From Psychrobacillus sp032154225 (GTDB lineage: Bacteria > Bacillota > Bacilli > Bacillales_A > Planococcaceae): 64,000 bases of DNA. A model generated the notes under the pieces. That model was not told the DNA's origin. It ran no database searches and worked only from the letters and a program-made list of their open reading frames with translations. Location of the stretch: the NCBI RefSeq assembly GCF_032154225.1, contig NZ_JALDYF010000008.1:1-64000 (forward strand), written 5' to 3'. Made by a program: the position numbers and the translations under genes. Positions within the stretch are counted from its first letter, which is position 1, and each line of letters opens with the position of its first letter. This document shows positions 42,846-51,996 of the stretch, piece by piece.

Positions 42846-44101
42846 TTCCGTATACCCCATTCATTCGAATAAATTGTAACATCAAGTTTCGTGACATCTG
42901 CCAAATGACGAAAGAAATATTGAATAATTTCCGTTTCAACGATTCGTCTTGTAAAAGTTATCGTTAACTGATCATTTACCGAACAAATCCCACAATTGAT
43001 AGGGCTTTTCGCTGTCGGGTACACGACAGTTTCCATTCGATCCACATGTTTGCTCATCTCTTCTGGCAAAACAATTCTACCTAGATTCGAGAGCGTAACC
43101 GTTTTTCTACTATCCCCCAAGCTGTCAAAACTATATTTCAAAAAGGCATGTTTGATAAAAAGAGGAACAATCTTAATCCAAATACTCTTTTCCATTAGGA
43201 CATTGCTCGATATGTTTTGCTGTAAATTTTCTTTTTCGGTCTTTTGAGTAAGCTGTTTAATAACTTCTTCCAAAATCATCGAAAATGTTGTATTTTCAGT
43301 AACTGTAGCTCCAATATTTACGACACTAAAAAAGTTTCTCAATGTCTTAGAAGGGAATAGTTTTCTTAAACTAACTGGAACTGCAATAATTATTTTTTCT
43401 TCGTCTTTCTCATATTTCATCGTTTCGGAATAAATACTGTAAATCAATAAAGCCGTTAAGTAAGCTGTAATTGTAGCTCCCTCTTGCTTCGCAATTTTAT
43501 TCAATTGTGATGCACTTACAACCCCACTTATGACATTATTTCCAAAGGGTTCGATAGGTGTTCCATATAGTTGGAATGCTTTTTCTTCTTTTAATCGTTG
43601 TGACTGTGATGGCTCATAATATCTTAAATAGCTATCTTCTATTTCATGCTTAGTAGGCATCTCTTCTGGAAGTATGATTAATCCTTCGCTTTTTATGTTG
43701 TGACCAAGCAATAGCAAATATTGATGCGCCAATGTTTTCAGAAACTCTACTGCCCCTGCTCCATCTGTAATGCTGTGGAAAACTTCCACTGATATTCGTT
43801 TGTTATAGTATAAAACTCTCAATAATCGGCCGTCAGTTATCGGATAACATGGATAGTCCTTTTCCTGCTCAATCACTACTGTTCCATCTTGTTCACTCAA
43901 ATAGTTCCAAAAAGTCCCCATTCTAATTTCTACAGATAACATAGGATACCTTTGAATTGTTATATTTGCTGCTTTTTGCAAAATGTCACTTTGTATGGCT
44001 TCATGAAGAATCATAGCAACACGAAAGATAGATGTATTGGATTCATTTTTTACTGCAGGAAATATCTTTGCAGCATTGTCTAATTTATGCCATTTATTCA
44101 T
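42842..44101 (-). CDS. Condensation/alcohol acetyltransferase-like acyltransferase
   Basis: 419 residues of the chloramphenicol-acetyltransferase/condensation fold. The catalytic motif is FHSITDGAGAVEFL (HxxxDG). Other family-like blocks are PMLSVEIRMGTFW near the N-terminus and VSLRKLFPSKTLRNFF. It would move an acyl group to an alcohol or amine; partners are unknown. It lies between a surface beta-strand protein and DUF6320 in a MarR-linked operon, which suggests modification of an envelope lipid or polymer (inference). Confidence 0.75.
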   Translation of the reverse strand: MNKWHKLDNAAKIFPAVKNESNTSIFRVAMILHEAIQSDILQKAANITIQRYPMLSVEIRMGTFWNYLSEQDGTVVIEQEKDYPCYPITDGRLLRVLYYNKRISVEVFHSITDGAGAVEFLKTLAHQYLLLLGHNIKSEGLIILPEEMPTKHEIEDSYLRYYEPSQSQRLKEEKAFQLYGTPIEPFGNNVISGVVSASQLNKIAKQEGATITAYLTALLIYSIYSETMKYEKDEEKIIIAVPVSLRKLFPSKTLRNFFSVVNIGATVTENTTFSMILEEVIKQLTQKTEKENLQQNISSNVLMEKSIWIKIVPLFIKHAFLKYSFDSLGDSRKTVTLSNLGRIVLPEEMSKHVDRMETVVYPTAKSPINCGICSVNDQLTITFTRRIVETEIIQYFFRHLADVTKLDVTIYSNEWGIRK

Positions 44102-44141
44102 AGTGGTGCTCCTTTATTTTAGAGAATCATTCACATAATGA

Positions 44142-44966
44142 CTAATAAATCTCTATATTTCCAACTGAAACAGATATCGACAATTTATTCGTTTCCTCAG
44201 GTCGTATGTTCAACTTTTGACCTGTAGTTTGTTTTTGAATGCTATCCCTTGGAAGTTTCATAGATTCGTCTTTGATTTTCCCATTTTTAGTTTTCAGGTT
44301 CAATCCATATCCTAACCCATTCTCATCACTAGGTAATGTAAGCTTTATTGTACCATTTCCAGATGCAATAGTACTCTCACCTTTTATTGTTAATAGTCTG
44401 ACCACTTTTATTTTTCCTATCCTATTTTTCACATGAACTTCCCCATCTATTTCACCTAACTCGATCGAACCATTTTTTGCATTTATATTCAGTCGATTTC
44501 CTTTGAAAGAATCCAATTGTATTCTACCAACATTTGATGCCAAAGTTAGTTCATCTAAACCTGTCATGTCTTCCAGATGAATATTCCCAACTCCTGTATG
44601 TATTTGAACACTCTGTACTATATTCGGAGGAATATTTATGATCATTTCTCCTTTACTATGAGTTCCGGGAATAATATTTAGCCATTTTCCAATCGTTCCT
44701 TTTATCTCAACTTCCCCATCGTTGTTAGTTACTTTTAATGAAGGATTTTTGAAAAAAGGTTTGTTCCCTTTGAATGTGACTTGGAGTTCCGACCCTTCCG
44801 AAGTTACTTTAATATCTGCTACGTCTGTATCTATCCGTATTTTAGTTACTTCTTGTACATTATCTTTGAGTGTTTCTTTATATTGAAATGAACCTTCTAT
44901 CCTACTAAATAACAAACCACCAACAACTGCCACAACACCCGCTCCAATCATAATAATTTTTTTCAC
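44142..44966 (-). CDS. DUF4097-type beta-repeat protein, membrane-anchored
   Basis: About 274 residues. One N-terminal membrane helix (KKIIMIGAGVVAVVGGLLF) is followed by repeating beta strands with the DUF4097 pattern (VQIHTGVGNIHLEDM, LTLASNVGRIQLDSF, LNINAKNGSIELGEI), a right-handed beta-helix-like outer domain often labelled putative adhesin. Similar proteins occur in stress and two-component operons. GTG start at 44966 lies behind AAAGGAGA; the ATG at 44999 lacks a site. Confidence 0.78.
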   Translation of the reverse strand: MKKIIMIGAGVVAVVGGLLFSRIEGSFQYKETLKDNVQEVTKIRIDTDVADIKVTSEGSELQVTFKGNKPFFKNPSLKVTNNDGEVEIKGTIGKWLNIIPGTHSKGEMIINIPPNIVQSVQIHTGVGNIHLEDMTGLDELTLASNVGRIQLDSFKGNRLNINAKNGSIELGEIDGEVHVKNRIGKIKVVRLLTIKGESTIASGNGTIKLTLPSDENGLGYGLNLKTKNGKIKDESMKLPRDSIQKQTTGQKLNIRPEETNKLSISVSVGNIEIY

Positions 44967-44984
44967 TTGAAATACATCTCCTTT

Positions 44985-45008
44985 TATATATTTTAACAAC
45001 TAAAACAT
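44985..45008 (-). promoter_or_regulatory. MarR-box-like sequence upstream of the envelope operon
   Basis: On the minus strand ATGTTTTAGTTGTTAAAATA precedes AAAGGAGA. Nearly the same sequence lies upstream of marR at 45503-45525. The TTTAGTTRTTAAA core is semi-palindromic. Confidence 0.6.
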
Positions 45009-45053
45009 TTATTCGTTACAATATATAAATACTGAAGTTAAAAGTCAATAAAA

Positions 45054-45085
45054 AAAAGACTATTTTCGAAAAAATAATCTTTTTG
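45054..45085 (-). terminator. Terminator after marR
   Basis: AAAGA-TATTTT-CG-AAAA-ATA-TCTTT hairpin with T run on the minus strand, between marR and the operon downstream. Confidence 0.7.
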
Positions 45086-45089
45086 CTCT

Positions 45090-45488
45090 TTATAATTTGC
45101 TAAACAGGACATTAATCTCTGCTAATACTTTTGAAATATGTTCTAATTCTGCTTGTGAGTACTTCACAAAGATCGATTCCACTTTTTGCTCTCCTTTTTT
45201 TGTAAGTGAAACTCTAACAACCCTTCTATCGTCCTTTATTCTTACTCTTTCTACATAATCCAACTCTTCAAGCTTATCGCACATATTAGTTGCTGCACCA
45301 GGAGTTAGCATGAATGCTTCTGCTATTTCCGTGATTTTCATGTGTCGATAAAGTCTAAGGTGAAATAATAACATCATAAGATTTTTCGAAATATGTTCAT
45401 CATAGTTGAGAGAAGCCATAAATCTTGTTGATTTATCTTGAATCCCAAACATTTCTTCCAATACCTTGTGTGAAACTTCTTGTTCCAT
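45090..45488 (-). CDS. MarR-family regulator
   Basis: About 132 residues. The winged HTH reads KITEIAEAFMLTPGAATNMCDKLEELDYVERVRIKDDRRVVRVSLTKKG in parts typical of MarR (recognition helix PGAATNMCDKLE, wing DDRRVVRV). Start at 45488 with AAAGGATG spacing. The sequence just upstream is repeated before the DUF4097 operon, so it probably represses itself and that operon. Confidence 0.9.
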   Translation of the reverse strand: MEQEVSHKVLEEMFGIQDKSTRFMASLNYDEHISKNLMMLLFHLRLYRHMKITEIAEAFMLTPGAATNMCDKLEELDYVERVRIKDDRRVVRVSLTKKGEQKVESIFVKYSQAELEHISKVLAEINVLFSKL

Positions 45489-45502
45489 GTTTATCATCCT
45501 TT

Positions 45503-45525
45503 TATATGTTTAATAACTAAAATAT
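45503..45525 (-). promoter_or_regulatory. MarR-box-like sequence upstream of marR
   Basis: On the minus strand ATATTTTAGTTATTAAACAT, followed by ATAAAAGGA, matches the sequence at 44985-45008 at most positions. Autoregulation is inferred. Confidence 0.6.
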
Positions 45526-45722
45526 ATTGTTTTTATATATTTTATTATAATAACATATTTTTATCTTTATAAGTGCCCATATATGAAATGCTATGAGTTG
45601 AGCAAGAAAAGTGCCTATAAAAATAGGTACGTTTTATTAGCCAAAAACAAACTTATGTTCTATACTATTTTTAACTTTCAGTTTTTTTCATATAACAACT
45701 GAATTTTAAAGGAGGATATGAA

Positions 45723-46550
45723 ATGGTTGTGAGAGAAGACATTCTTAATAGAAAAGGTGCCAGAAAAGTAAGCGAAATCCCGAAGGAAGTTTTCACGTTA
45801 CTTAATCAAGGAAAAATAGAGAGTGCTAATCTAACAGAGTGGCTAGCTATTAATCATATTTGCTTACTAGAAAATGTTTTGCCATCGATAGGTTTAGAAC
45901 ATAAGTTAGAGTTTATAATAGCTGAATTGAGAAAGAACGAAGTGGAAACTGGGATGAAAGCTATACGCATGACTGGAGCTTTATTAGATATAGCTATTAT
46001 AGAAGAAAGTAATAGTACAAGAGAAGACGTTACGGCGAAATGCTCTAACCATGTTTCCGACAGTGTCAGATGTTGGGCAGCATTTATGAATAAAAACCCA
46101 AATGACTCCTTAACAAATAAATTACAATATATCCTTCCTTTTGCTGCAGATCACCATTTTGGTGTGCGAGAAATTGCTTGGATGTCAATTAGAGAAGATC
46201 TTTCGCAAGATATAGACAAAAGTGTGGGGTTATTAGTAGATTGGGCAAAAAGTGAAGATGAAAATATTCGCAGGTTTTCTGTAGAGTCTATTCGTCCGCG
46301 AGGTGTATGGACCAAGCATATTGACATATTAAAACAAGAACCTCAGAAAGTACTTCCGATTCTTAGTCTACTCAAATCCGATTCGTCCAAGTATGTTCAA
46401 GATTCTGTTGGAAACTGGTTAAATGATGCGAGCAAAACGCAATCAGAATGGGTGATTGACCTATGCAAACAATGGGAAAAACAATCTGACACAAAGGCAA
46501 CGGCAAAAATTATTAAAAAAGCGAAAAGAACAATCATGAAAACCTGCTAG
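45723..46550 (+). CDS. AlkD/AlkC-like DNA alkylation repair protein
   Basis: 275 residues of HEAT-like helical repeats. Late repeats contain DHHFGVREIAWMSIREDL and ESIRPRGVWTKHI; the RPRGVW block is typical of the AlkC/AlkD DNA glycosylase group that removes N3- and N7-alkylpurines. AGGAGG precedes the ATG. It adds to the adaA-adaB alkylation repair genes about 7 kb away. Which subgroup it belongs to cannot be decided by eye. Confidence 0.8.
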   Translation: MVVREDILNRKGARKVSEIPKEVFTLLNQGKIESANLTEWLAINHICLLENVLPSIGLEHKLEFIIAELRKNEVETGMKAIRMTGALLDIAIIEESNSTREDVTAKCSNHVSDSVRCWAAFMNKNPNDSLTNKLQYILPFAADHHFGVREIAWMSIREDLSQDIDKSVGLLVDWAKSEDENIRRFSVESIRPRGVWTKHIDILKQEPQKVLPILSLLKSDSSKYVQDSVGNWLNDASKTQSEWVIDLCKQWEKQSDTKATAKIIKKAKRTIMKTC

Positions 46551-46557
46551 TAAAAAT

Positions 46558-46587
46558 GGAGGGGCGTAATGTCATACGCCCCTCATT
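46558..46587. terminator. Hairpin after the alkylation repair gene
   Basis: GAGGGGCGTA / TACGCCCCTC, between convergent genes; T tract weak. Confidence 0.7.
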
Positions 46588-46625
46588 TCCAACAACTATA
46601 TCTTTTTAAAGCTGCTTTTGTAATT

Positions 46626-48014
46626 TCATTGGTATACTTCAGCAGCCTCTTTCCATCTATTCACATAAGCCTTTTCTATAAACCCATCTTTATTTGCATA
46701 TAGTCGAATGACGTCTTTGATATGCTCTGCACGATATTTTTCGTTCCGATTATGTGCAAGACACTTATAACCTGAGCCTCTTTGTAAGTAATCTGAGCTC
46801 GCCACTGTATACCAAGCCTCCTCTTCAAGAGGTTTAGTGCCCATATAGATTGCATGAACTGTTTTTCCATCATGCACTATTTCAGCACCAGCAATGTGTA
46901 ACCTTCCAACAAATCTCCCTCTAAATCCTGCTCCCCGTCCGTCACCAAGACAAATCTGCGCATCTAGTGATTGTTCGATAGCCATTTTAATATATTTCCC
47001 TTGCATCTCAAAGGAAGTAGGATTTAATGGTGATGGGCATATTTCAATTAGTTTTTTATTGGATAGATTGTTGAACGCACCTGCATTACAAATACCGCTA
47101 TTAATCAGTCCGATATCACAGTTCAGCATATCTTTTAAGCCATCTGCTATTAAATTGGTAATTGGATTTTCTTCGACAACGTCATGCCATAACGGTCTTT
47201 CGAGCTCATAAAGTGACTGACTTAGCACTACAATTGCTTTTTCTTTATTCACTTTCAATAAAGATATTATCTGCTCATCCTTTTCCACATTTACTGTAGA
47301 AATAGTTTCAGAATGAATCAGCTTTACGTTATTATTCATTATTTCAAGTTCAACTATTCCAACATGTTCTCCGTATTGACCCGCGCTGTTCGTAACTATG
47401 TTATTAATGACCCTTGCTTCAGCATATAGCTTATGATCATGTGCAGAAATAATAATATCGATTTCTGGTATTTCCTCTGCAAGTACTTCATCGACAAAAG
47501 TTCCAACATGACTTAACAAAATACAAATATCGTATTTTCCTTCGTTTCTTTTTATTTCATCGATAATTGCTTCTTTATAAGAACTTATATAAATACCTAA
47601 ACCATCATTGAACTCCCCCATATCAGGAGAGGAACCAGTAATTAGAATTCGCAGACCATTTTTCAGTAAAATAGTACTCGGGACAATCCCATTAATAGCT
47701 GTTTTATCTTTTTTAAATAAGTTGTTACTAATGAAAGGAAAAGGGCTATTGCTTGCCATATGCTCAAGCGTGTCTACTCCGTTAAACATTTCATTGTTTC
47801 CAATAGTCAATGCGTCATAACCGACTGATTCTAATAATTCAATCGCAGCTATTCCTCTCGTCCCTTGAAGTTCGATACTTTTAAAATCAGCGAAATCTCC
47901 ACCGTCCAGAATTATCGTGTCATGATCTTTATGTTGCTTAATAAGCGTTACGGCTTTTGCAAAATTATCAAAGTTACTATGTACGTCATTCGTATGTATA
48001 ATTTTTATTCTCAT
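46626..48014 (-). CDS. 5'-nucleotidase/metallophosphatase (YunD-like)
   Basis: 462 residues. The N-terminal calcineurin-like phosphoesterase domain has IIHTNDVHSN, LDGGDFAD, GNNEMF, LLSHVG and ISAHDHKLY (metal ligands). The C-terminal 5'-nucleotidase domain has NLIADGLKD, INSGICNAGAF and YTVASSDYLQRGSGY. No signal peptide is seen, so it is cytoplasmic, like YunD. GNNE replaces the common GNHE; the His normally in catalysis is thus Asn. The GGGAGGG site fixes the start at 48014. Confidence 0.87.
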   Translation of the reverse strand: MRIKIIHTNDVHSNFDNFAKAVTLIKQHKDHDTIILDGGDFADFKSIELQGTRGIAAIELLESVGYDALTIGNNEMFNGVDTLEHMASNSPFPFISNNLFKKDKTAINGIVPSTILLKNGLRILITGSSPDMGEFNDGLGIYISSYKEAIIDEIKRNEGKYDICILLSHVGTFVDEVLAEEIPEIDIIISAHDHKLYAEARVINNIVTNSAGQYGEHVGIVELEIMNNNVKLIHSETISTVNVEKDEQIISLLKVNKEKAIVVLSQSLYELERPLWHDVVEENPITNLIADGLKDMLNCDIGLINSGICNAGAFNNLSNKKLIEICPSPLNPTSFEMQGKYIKMAIEQSLDAQICLGDGRGAGFRGRFVGRLHIAGAEIVHDGKTVHAIYMGTKPLEEEAWYTVASSDYLQRGSGYKCLAHNRNEKYRAEHIKDVIRLYANKDGFIEKAYVNRWKEAAEVYQ

Positions 48015-48080
48015 GATTCCCTCCCAAGATACTATTTTCAATTAAGGTTAATACAAAATTTTACATTAGTCTATACAAAA

Positions 48081-48108
48081 AAAACCGAGAATTGATCAAT
48101 TCTCGGTT
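48081..48108 (-). terminator. Terminator after the opuA operon
   Basis: Perfect palindrome AACCGAGAATTGATCAATTCTCGGTT with A run (T on the minus strand), just past the ATPase gene stop. Confidence 0.92.
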
Positions 48109-48114
48109 AATGTA

Positions 48115-49308
48115 TTATAATTCTTCGCCATTATCGCTTATTAAACTTGCAAGCACGTGGACTCTCAAAATAATTCCTTTTATCGTTTTGTCTTCATCAA
48201 CTACAACAAGCGGATATTTGGAGTCTAGGACATATTGAATAATATCTTGTACGTACTCATCCGGACTTACCGTTTTTACATCCGTAGACATTACTTCTAG
48301 CAGCGTCTTCTTTTGTTTGATCCCCTCAATTGCTTGGTCGATTGTAACAATTCCTTGCAATTGACGTTTTCGGTCCGTAACAAACGCACTAGATATACCA
48401 TTTTCTCTCATTACTTGAGTCGCTACATTAAGACCATCTTTTAACGAAACTAAGCCATATGGTTTTGTCATAATATGCTCTGCTTGCAATATTTTCGATC
48501 GATCGATGTCTCGAATAAACTCAGAAATGTAATTGCTCGCTGGCTGATCCAAAATTTCTTCCGGAGTGCCTATTTGCTCCACTTTTCCATCCTTCATCAC
48601 CGCTACACGATCACCGATTTTAAATGCTTCATTAACATCATGGGTAATAAAAATAATCGTTTTTTGAAGTCGAGTTTGAATATCTAGAAGTTCCAACTGC
48701 ATTTCTCGTCGAATCAACGGATCAAGTGCACTAAAAGGTTCATCCATTAATAAAATATCTGGATCATTTGCTAGTGCTCTTGCAATACCTACACGTTGGC
48801 GCATACCCCCAGATAGTTCATCTGGATACTGATGTTCATATCCTTTCAGACCAACTGTTTCTAAGTGCTTTTGTGCAATTTGCTGACGCTCACTTTTCGA
48901 CATTCCTCTTACTTCAAGTCCATACTCGATATTCTCGAGAACTGTTCTATGGCTAAATAGTCCAAAGTGTTGAAACACCATTGCAATTTTTTTCTGTCTA
49001 TAGTATTTCAATTGTGTTTTATTATAACCAACTACATTTTCTCCATCAACGTAAATTGCACCGGATGTTGGGCGATTTAGTAGATTTAAACAACGAATTA
49101 ATGTAGACTTCCCGCTTCCAGAGAGCCCCATAATTACGAAGGTTTCTCCTTCTAAAATCTCCATAGATGCATTATAAACTCCTACTGTATGGCCTGTTTT
49201 GGCAAGTATTTCTTCTTTGGAAACACCATTTTCTATCATAGGTATGACTTTTTTGGGTCTTGCTCCAAAGATTTTAGATACATTTTCAATTTTTAGTTTA
49301 ACTGTCAT
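48115..49308 (-). CDS. opuAA: Glycine betaine ABC transporter ATP-binding protein
   Basis: 397 residues. Walker A GLSGSGKST, signature LSGGMRQRVG, Walker B ILLMDEPFSALDP, H-loop FITHD. The C-terminal about 120 residues form tandem CBS domains, as in OpuAA/ProV, which sense ionic strength. The N-terminal GARPKKVIPMIENGVSKEEI segment is typical of this subfamily. It overlaps the permease gene by 4 bases. It powers osmoprotectant uptake. Confidence 0.95.
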   Translation of the reverse strand: MTVKLKIENVSKIFGARPKKVIPMIENGVSKEEILAKTGHTVGVYNASMEILEGETFVIMGLSGSGKSTLIRCLNLLNRPTSGAIYVDGENVVGYNKTQLKYYRQKKIAMVFQHFGLFSHRTVLENIEYGLEVRGMSKSERQQIAQKHLETVGLKGYEHQYPDELSGGMRQRVGIARALANDPDILLMDEPFSALDPLIRREMQLELLDIQTRLQKTIIFITHDVNEAFKIGDRVAVMKDGKVEQIGTPEEILDQPASNYISEFIRDIDRSKILQAEHIMTKPYGLVSLKDGLNVATQVMRENGISSAFVTDRKRQLQGIVTIDQAIEGIKQKKTLLEVMSTDVKTVSPDEYVQDIIQYVLDSKYPLVVVDEDKTIKGIILRVHVLASLISDNGEEL

Positions 49309-50198
49309 GCAGCATCCCTCCTATGTTTCTGAAGGCGCTTCGCGATTCCCCCGGTAATTCGGTCAATAATAATAGCTAAGAAGACAATACTAATTCCCGC
49401 TTCAAATCCTAGTGAAATATCAATTCGATTGATTGCGTAAAGTACACGTTCTCCTAAACCTTGTGCTCCAACCATTGACCCAACAACTGCCATAGATAGG
49501 GCCATCATTGTTGTTTGATTGATACCTGCCATAATCGTTGGTAATGCTTGTGGCAACTGTACTTTCATTAACATTTGTCTATTAGACGAACCAAATGATT
49601 GTGCAGATTCGACCACATCCTGATCAACATTGCGAATTCCTAGTTCTGTTAAACGGATGACAGGGGGGAGCGCATAAATAATCGTCGCAATTACTGCAGG
49701 TACATTTCCTAATGGAAAGAAGAAAATAACAGGAATTAAATAGACAAAGCTTGGCATCGTTTGCATAGCATCGAGAATTGGCCTCATAAGAGTTGACATT
49801 ACTTTACTAAATGCCATTCCAATTCCAAGCGGTATACCGAGCGCAAGAGATAGTACAACGGAGATCAATACAATTGAAATCGTAGTCATTGTTTCTGGCC
49901 ACAAATCAAAAGTACCTATAAGGAAAATAAAAAAGGAAAAAAGTAGACCTCCGGACAGAGTAGTGAAATACCATCCCAATAAGAAAATAATGATGATAAA
50001 TACCCACCATGGAGTAGCAAGTAAACCTGCTTCAAGTCCCTTAATCAGTGTAGAGGAAATGATAAAAATAAAATCAAAAAACGCTTCAAAGTTTAATGCT
50101 AAAAAATCTATAAATTTTTCGACGCCATCGCCTATTGGCATTCGTATATCTGGAAATTCATTCATAAGTGTTGGACTGTATCGTAAGATCAGCCGCAC
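49305..50198 (-). CDS. opuAB: Glycine betaine ABC transporter permease
   Basis: 297 residues with about seven membrane helices, and the EAA-type loop ELGIRNVDQDVVESAQSFG with LPQALPTIMAGINQTTMMALSM. The N-terminus MPIGDGVEKFIDFLALNFEAFFDFI matches OpuAB. The GTG at 50198 lies very close to its AGGTGA site; the ATG at 50165 is an alternative start nearer the family N-terminus. Middle gene of opuA. Confidence 0.93.
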   Translation of the reverse strand: MRLILRYSPTLMNEFPDIRMPIGDGVEKFIDFLALNFEAFFDFIFIISSTLIKGLEAGLLATPWWVFIIIIFLLGWYFTTLSGGLLFSFFIFLIGTFDLWPETMTTISIVLISVVLSLALGIPLGIGMAFSKVMSTLMRPILDAMQTMPSFVYLIPVIFFFPLGNVPAVIATIIYALPPVIRLTELGIRNVDQDVVESAQSFGSSNRQMLMKVQLPQALPTIMAGINQTTMMALSMAVVGSMVGAQGLGERVLYAINRIDISLGFEAGISIVFLAIIIDRITGGIAKRLQKHRRDAA

Positions 50199-50240
50199 TC
50201 ACCTCACATTTCATAGTCGGATTACTTCGTTCATAGGCCA

Positions 50241-51236
50241 TTAATTTAAAGCTGCTTTTACTTTTTTAGCAACTTCGTCGGACACCCAAGTTGTCCAAAG
50301 GTCCTCATGTTCTTTCATCCACCAGTGTGCGGCTTCATCAGGCTCAACATCATTTGTTTCCATATAATCAAGTGCGCTTTCTGTTAATGCATTACTTGTT
50401 TTATATTTACTTAAAAAGTCCACCACATCTTTTGCTTGTGTTGGTAAATCTTTATGAACTGCAATTACAACATCATTCGGAGGAAATGCTGTTCCTTTCG
50501 TCGCTTCCCATTCAGCTTCGTCATGTACACCATCTTCTAATAACGTCAAATCATAACTAGCTGTTACCCATGTTGGTGACCAATAATACCCGACCCATGG
50601 ATTTCCCTTTTTGTACGCTCCAGCTAAATTGGCAACGATTGCTGAATCTGATCCAGGTGCTAGATAGTTGTATTGCTCGTCAAGGTCATATGTTTCAAGT
50701 TTCGTCTCCAAGTATTCACTTACTACCCAACTTGACGGTGCACCAACAATGCGTCCTTTGTTGCCGTCTTCGGGATCTTGGAAAATTTCAGGATATTTCT
50801 CTAAGTCTTTGACAGTTTTCAAATCTGGTGCAACTGCCTCAATACCTCTTTCTGTATCCCCTTTTATCACGTAAGTTGGAACATATAATCCTTGTGAATT
50901 ATCATCGAAATTAGTAGCTACCTTAATGATATTTCCACTTTCAATTGCTTTTTCGTAGACTTCTTTTACGTTATCGGACCAAACTTCCATGTAGACATTA
51001 ATGTCTCCTTGTTCAAGGGCTTGCATTGTTGTTGCAGTAGTTCCACTTGTAACTTCAGTTTTGTAGCCGTAACCTTCTTCAACAATTAACTGTGCGATAC
51101 TATTGTGGACACGAATACTGTCCCATCCTGCATCGGCAAATTTAATCACCTTAATACTGTCTTTGCTAGCCTCATTGCTACATGCGGCTAGTACTAAAAG
51201 CGTGCATAGTGAAAAAAACAACATCATTTTTCTCAT
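50241..51236 (-). CDS. opuAC: Glycine betaine-binding lipoprotein
   Basis: 331 residues. Lipobox LAAC (Cys19). The OpuAC/ProX-type binding domain follows, with KVIKFADAGWDSIRVHNSIAQLIVEEGYGYKTE, YMEVWSDN, GRIVGAPSSWVV, and VGYYWSPTWV aromatic residues that hold the quaternary amine. Anchored outside the membrane, it feeds OpuAB/OpuAA. First gene of the operon. The 250-base upstream region holds no riboswitch that I recognise. Confidence 0.94.
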   Translation of the reverse strand: MRKMMLFFSLCTLLVLAACSNEASKDSIKVIKFADAGWDSIRVHNSIAQLIVEEGYGYKTEVTSGTTATTMQALEQGDINVYMEVWSDNVKEVYEKAIESGNIIKVATNFDDNSQGLYVPTYVIKGDTERGIEAVAPDLKTVKDLEKYPEIFQDPEDGNKGRIVGAPSSWVVSEYLETKLETYDLDEQYNYLAPGSDSAIVANLAGAYKKGNPWVGYYWSPTWVTASYDLTLLEDGVHDEAEWEATKGTAFPPNDVVIAVHKDLPTQAKDVVDFLSKYKTSNALTESALDYMETNDVEPDEAAHWWMKEHEDLWTTWVSDEVAKKVKAALN

Positions 51237-51621
51237 AAGAATTACTACCTCTTTTCATTTATTTTAAATTAGACGCTCGGATCGTGCCTCCTTTCATTAA
51301 CCTTAAGATTTAGAATAATCGCCGAAAAATTAACAACAATTAAACCTCCAAAATTACCAAAATTTTGGGACGTCTAATTTATAAGTGTTAATACTACTAG
51401 ACTTACAGAGCCATTGCAAATAAAATTGGCTGAAAAGTGTTGAAATTAAGTCTAATTCTGAATATTCAATCCACGTTTAATTGATTGGTTATTATAGAAT
51501 TAAAAACAGCTTCAAACCATTGTATTTACTGCGTTTTATAGTAATTGAATGTAAAATCATAATGTGTTGATATTAGGCAGTAAATCGTTAATATTAATTT
51601 TAAAAATTTTTTTATTTTTTT

Positions 51622-51873
51622 GTCGATTTCCTGGGAAATAAATCGAGTTATTTGATTGATACATCCGACAAATTAAACGCATCAGAGGAACGATTATTAC
51701 CTTTCGGATTTTTTCGTAGTCATCAATCTTATATTGTAAATTCACAAAAAGTTCGGGAAGTGATTACGTGGACGAGAAATAGTTCTACTCTTGTTTTTGA
51801 AGACAATGAAAAATAATTTGTTCCAGTTATCTTAAACAAAAATGAAGGATTTAAAGAGATTGTTGGACCTTAA
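51622..51873 (+). pseudogene. Broken LytTR DNA-binding domain gene
   Basis: One plus-strand frame reads VDFLGNKSSYLIDTSDK, then FGFFRSHQSYIVNSQKVREV and WTRNSSTLVFEDNEK, the LytTR fold, but meets an in-frame TAA at 51814 and resumes FVPVILNKNEGFKEIVGP to a stop at 51871. The N-terminus is missing and no start is present. LytTR regulators often precede ABC transporter genes, as here. The rest of the 51237-51996 gap holds no gene. Confidence 0.8.
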
Positions 51874-51878
51874 ATAAG

Positions 51879-51925
51879 CTCCATTCACCCCAAAAATAAC
51901 TCCTTTCACCGAAAATATGCTGTGC
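51879..51925. repeat. Short degenerate direct repeat
   Basis: AGCTCCATTCACCCC and AACTCCTTTCACCGA, spaced about 19 bases apart, lie between the LytTR remnant and the ABC gene. Weak similarity in style to the arrays at 26345 and 62094. Confidence 0.35.
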
Positions 51926-51996
51926 TTAATCAGAAAAACTCTTAATGTAAAGCTATCGAACAGAAATGTTCCGCCAACACAATTAGGAGGATGATT

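Noticed and set aside
51557..51745. 62-codon minus-strand frame
   Set aside because: Antisense to the LytTR remnant, with AT-rich low-complexity content.
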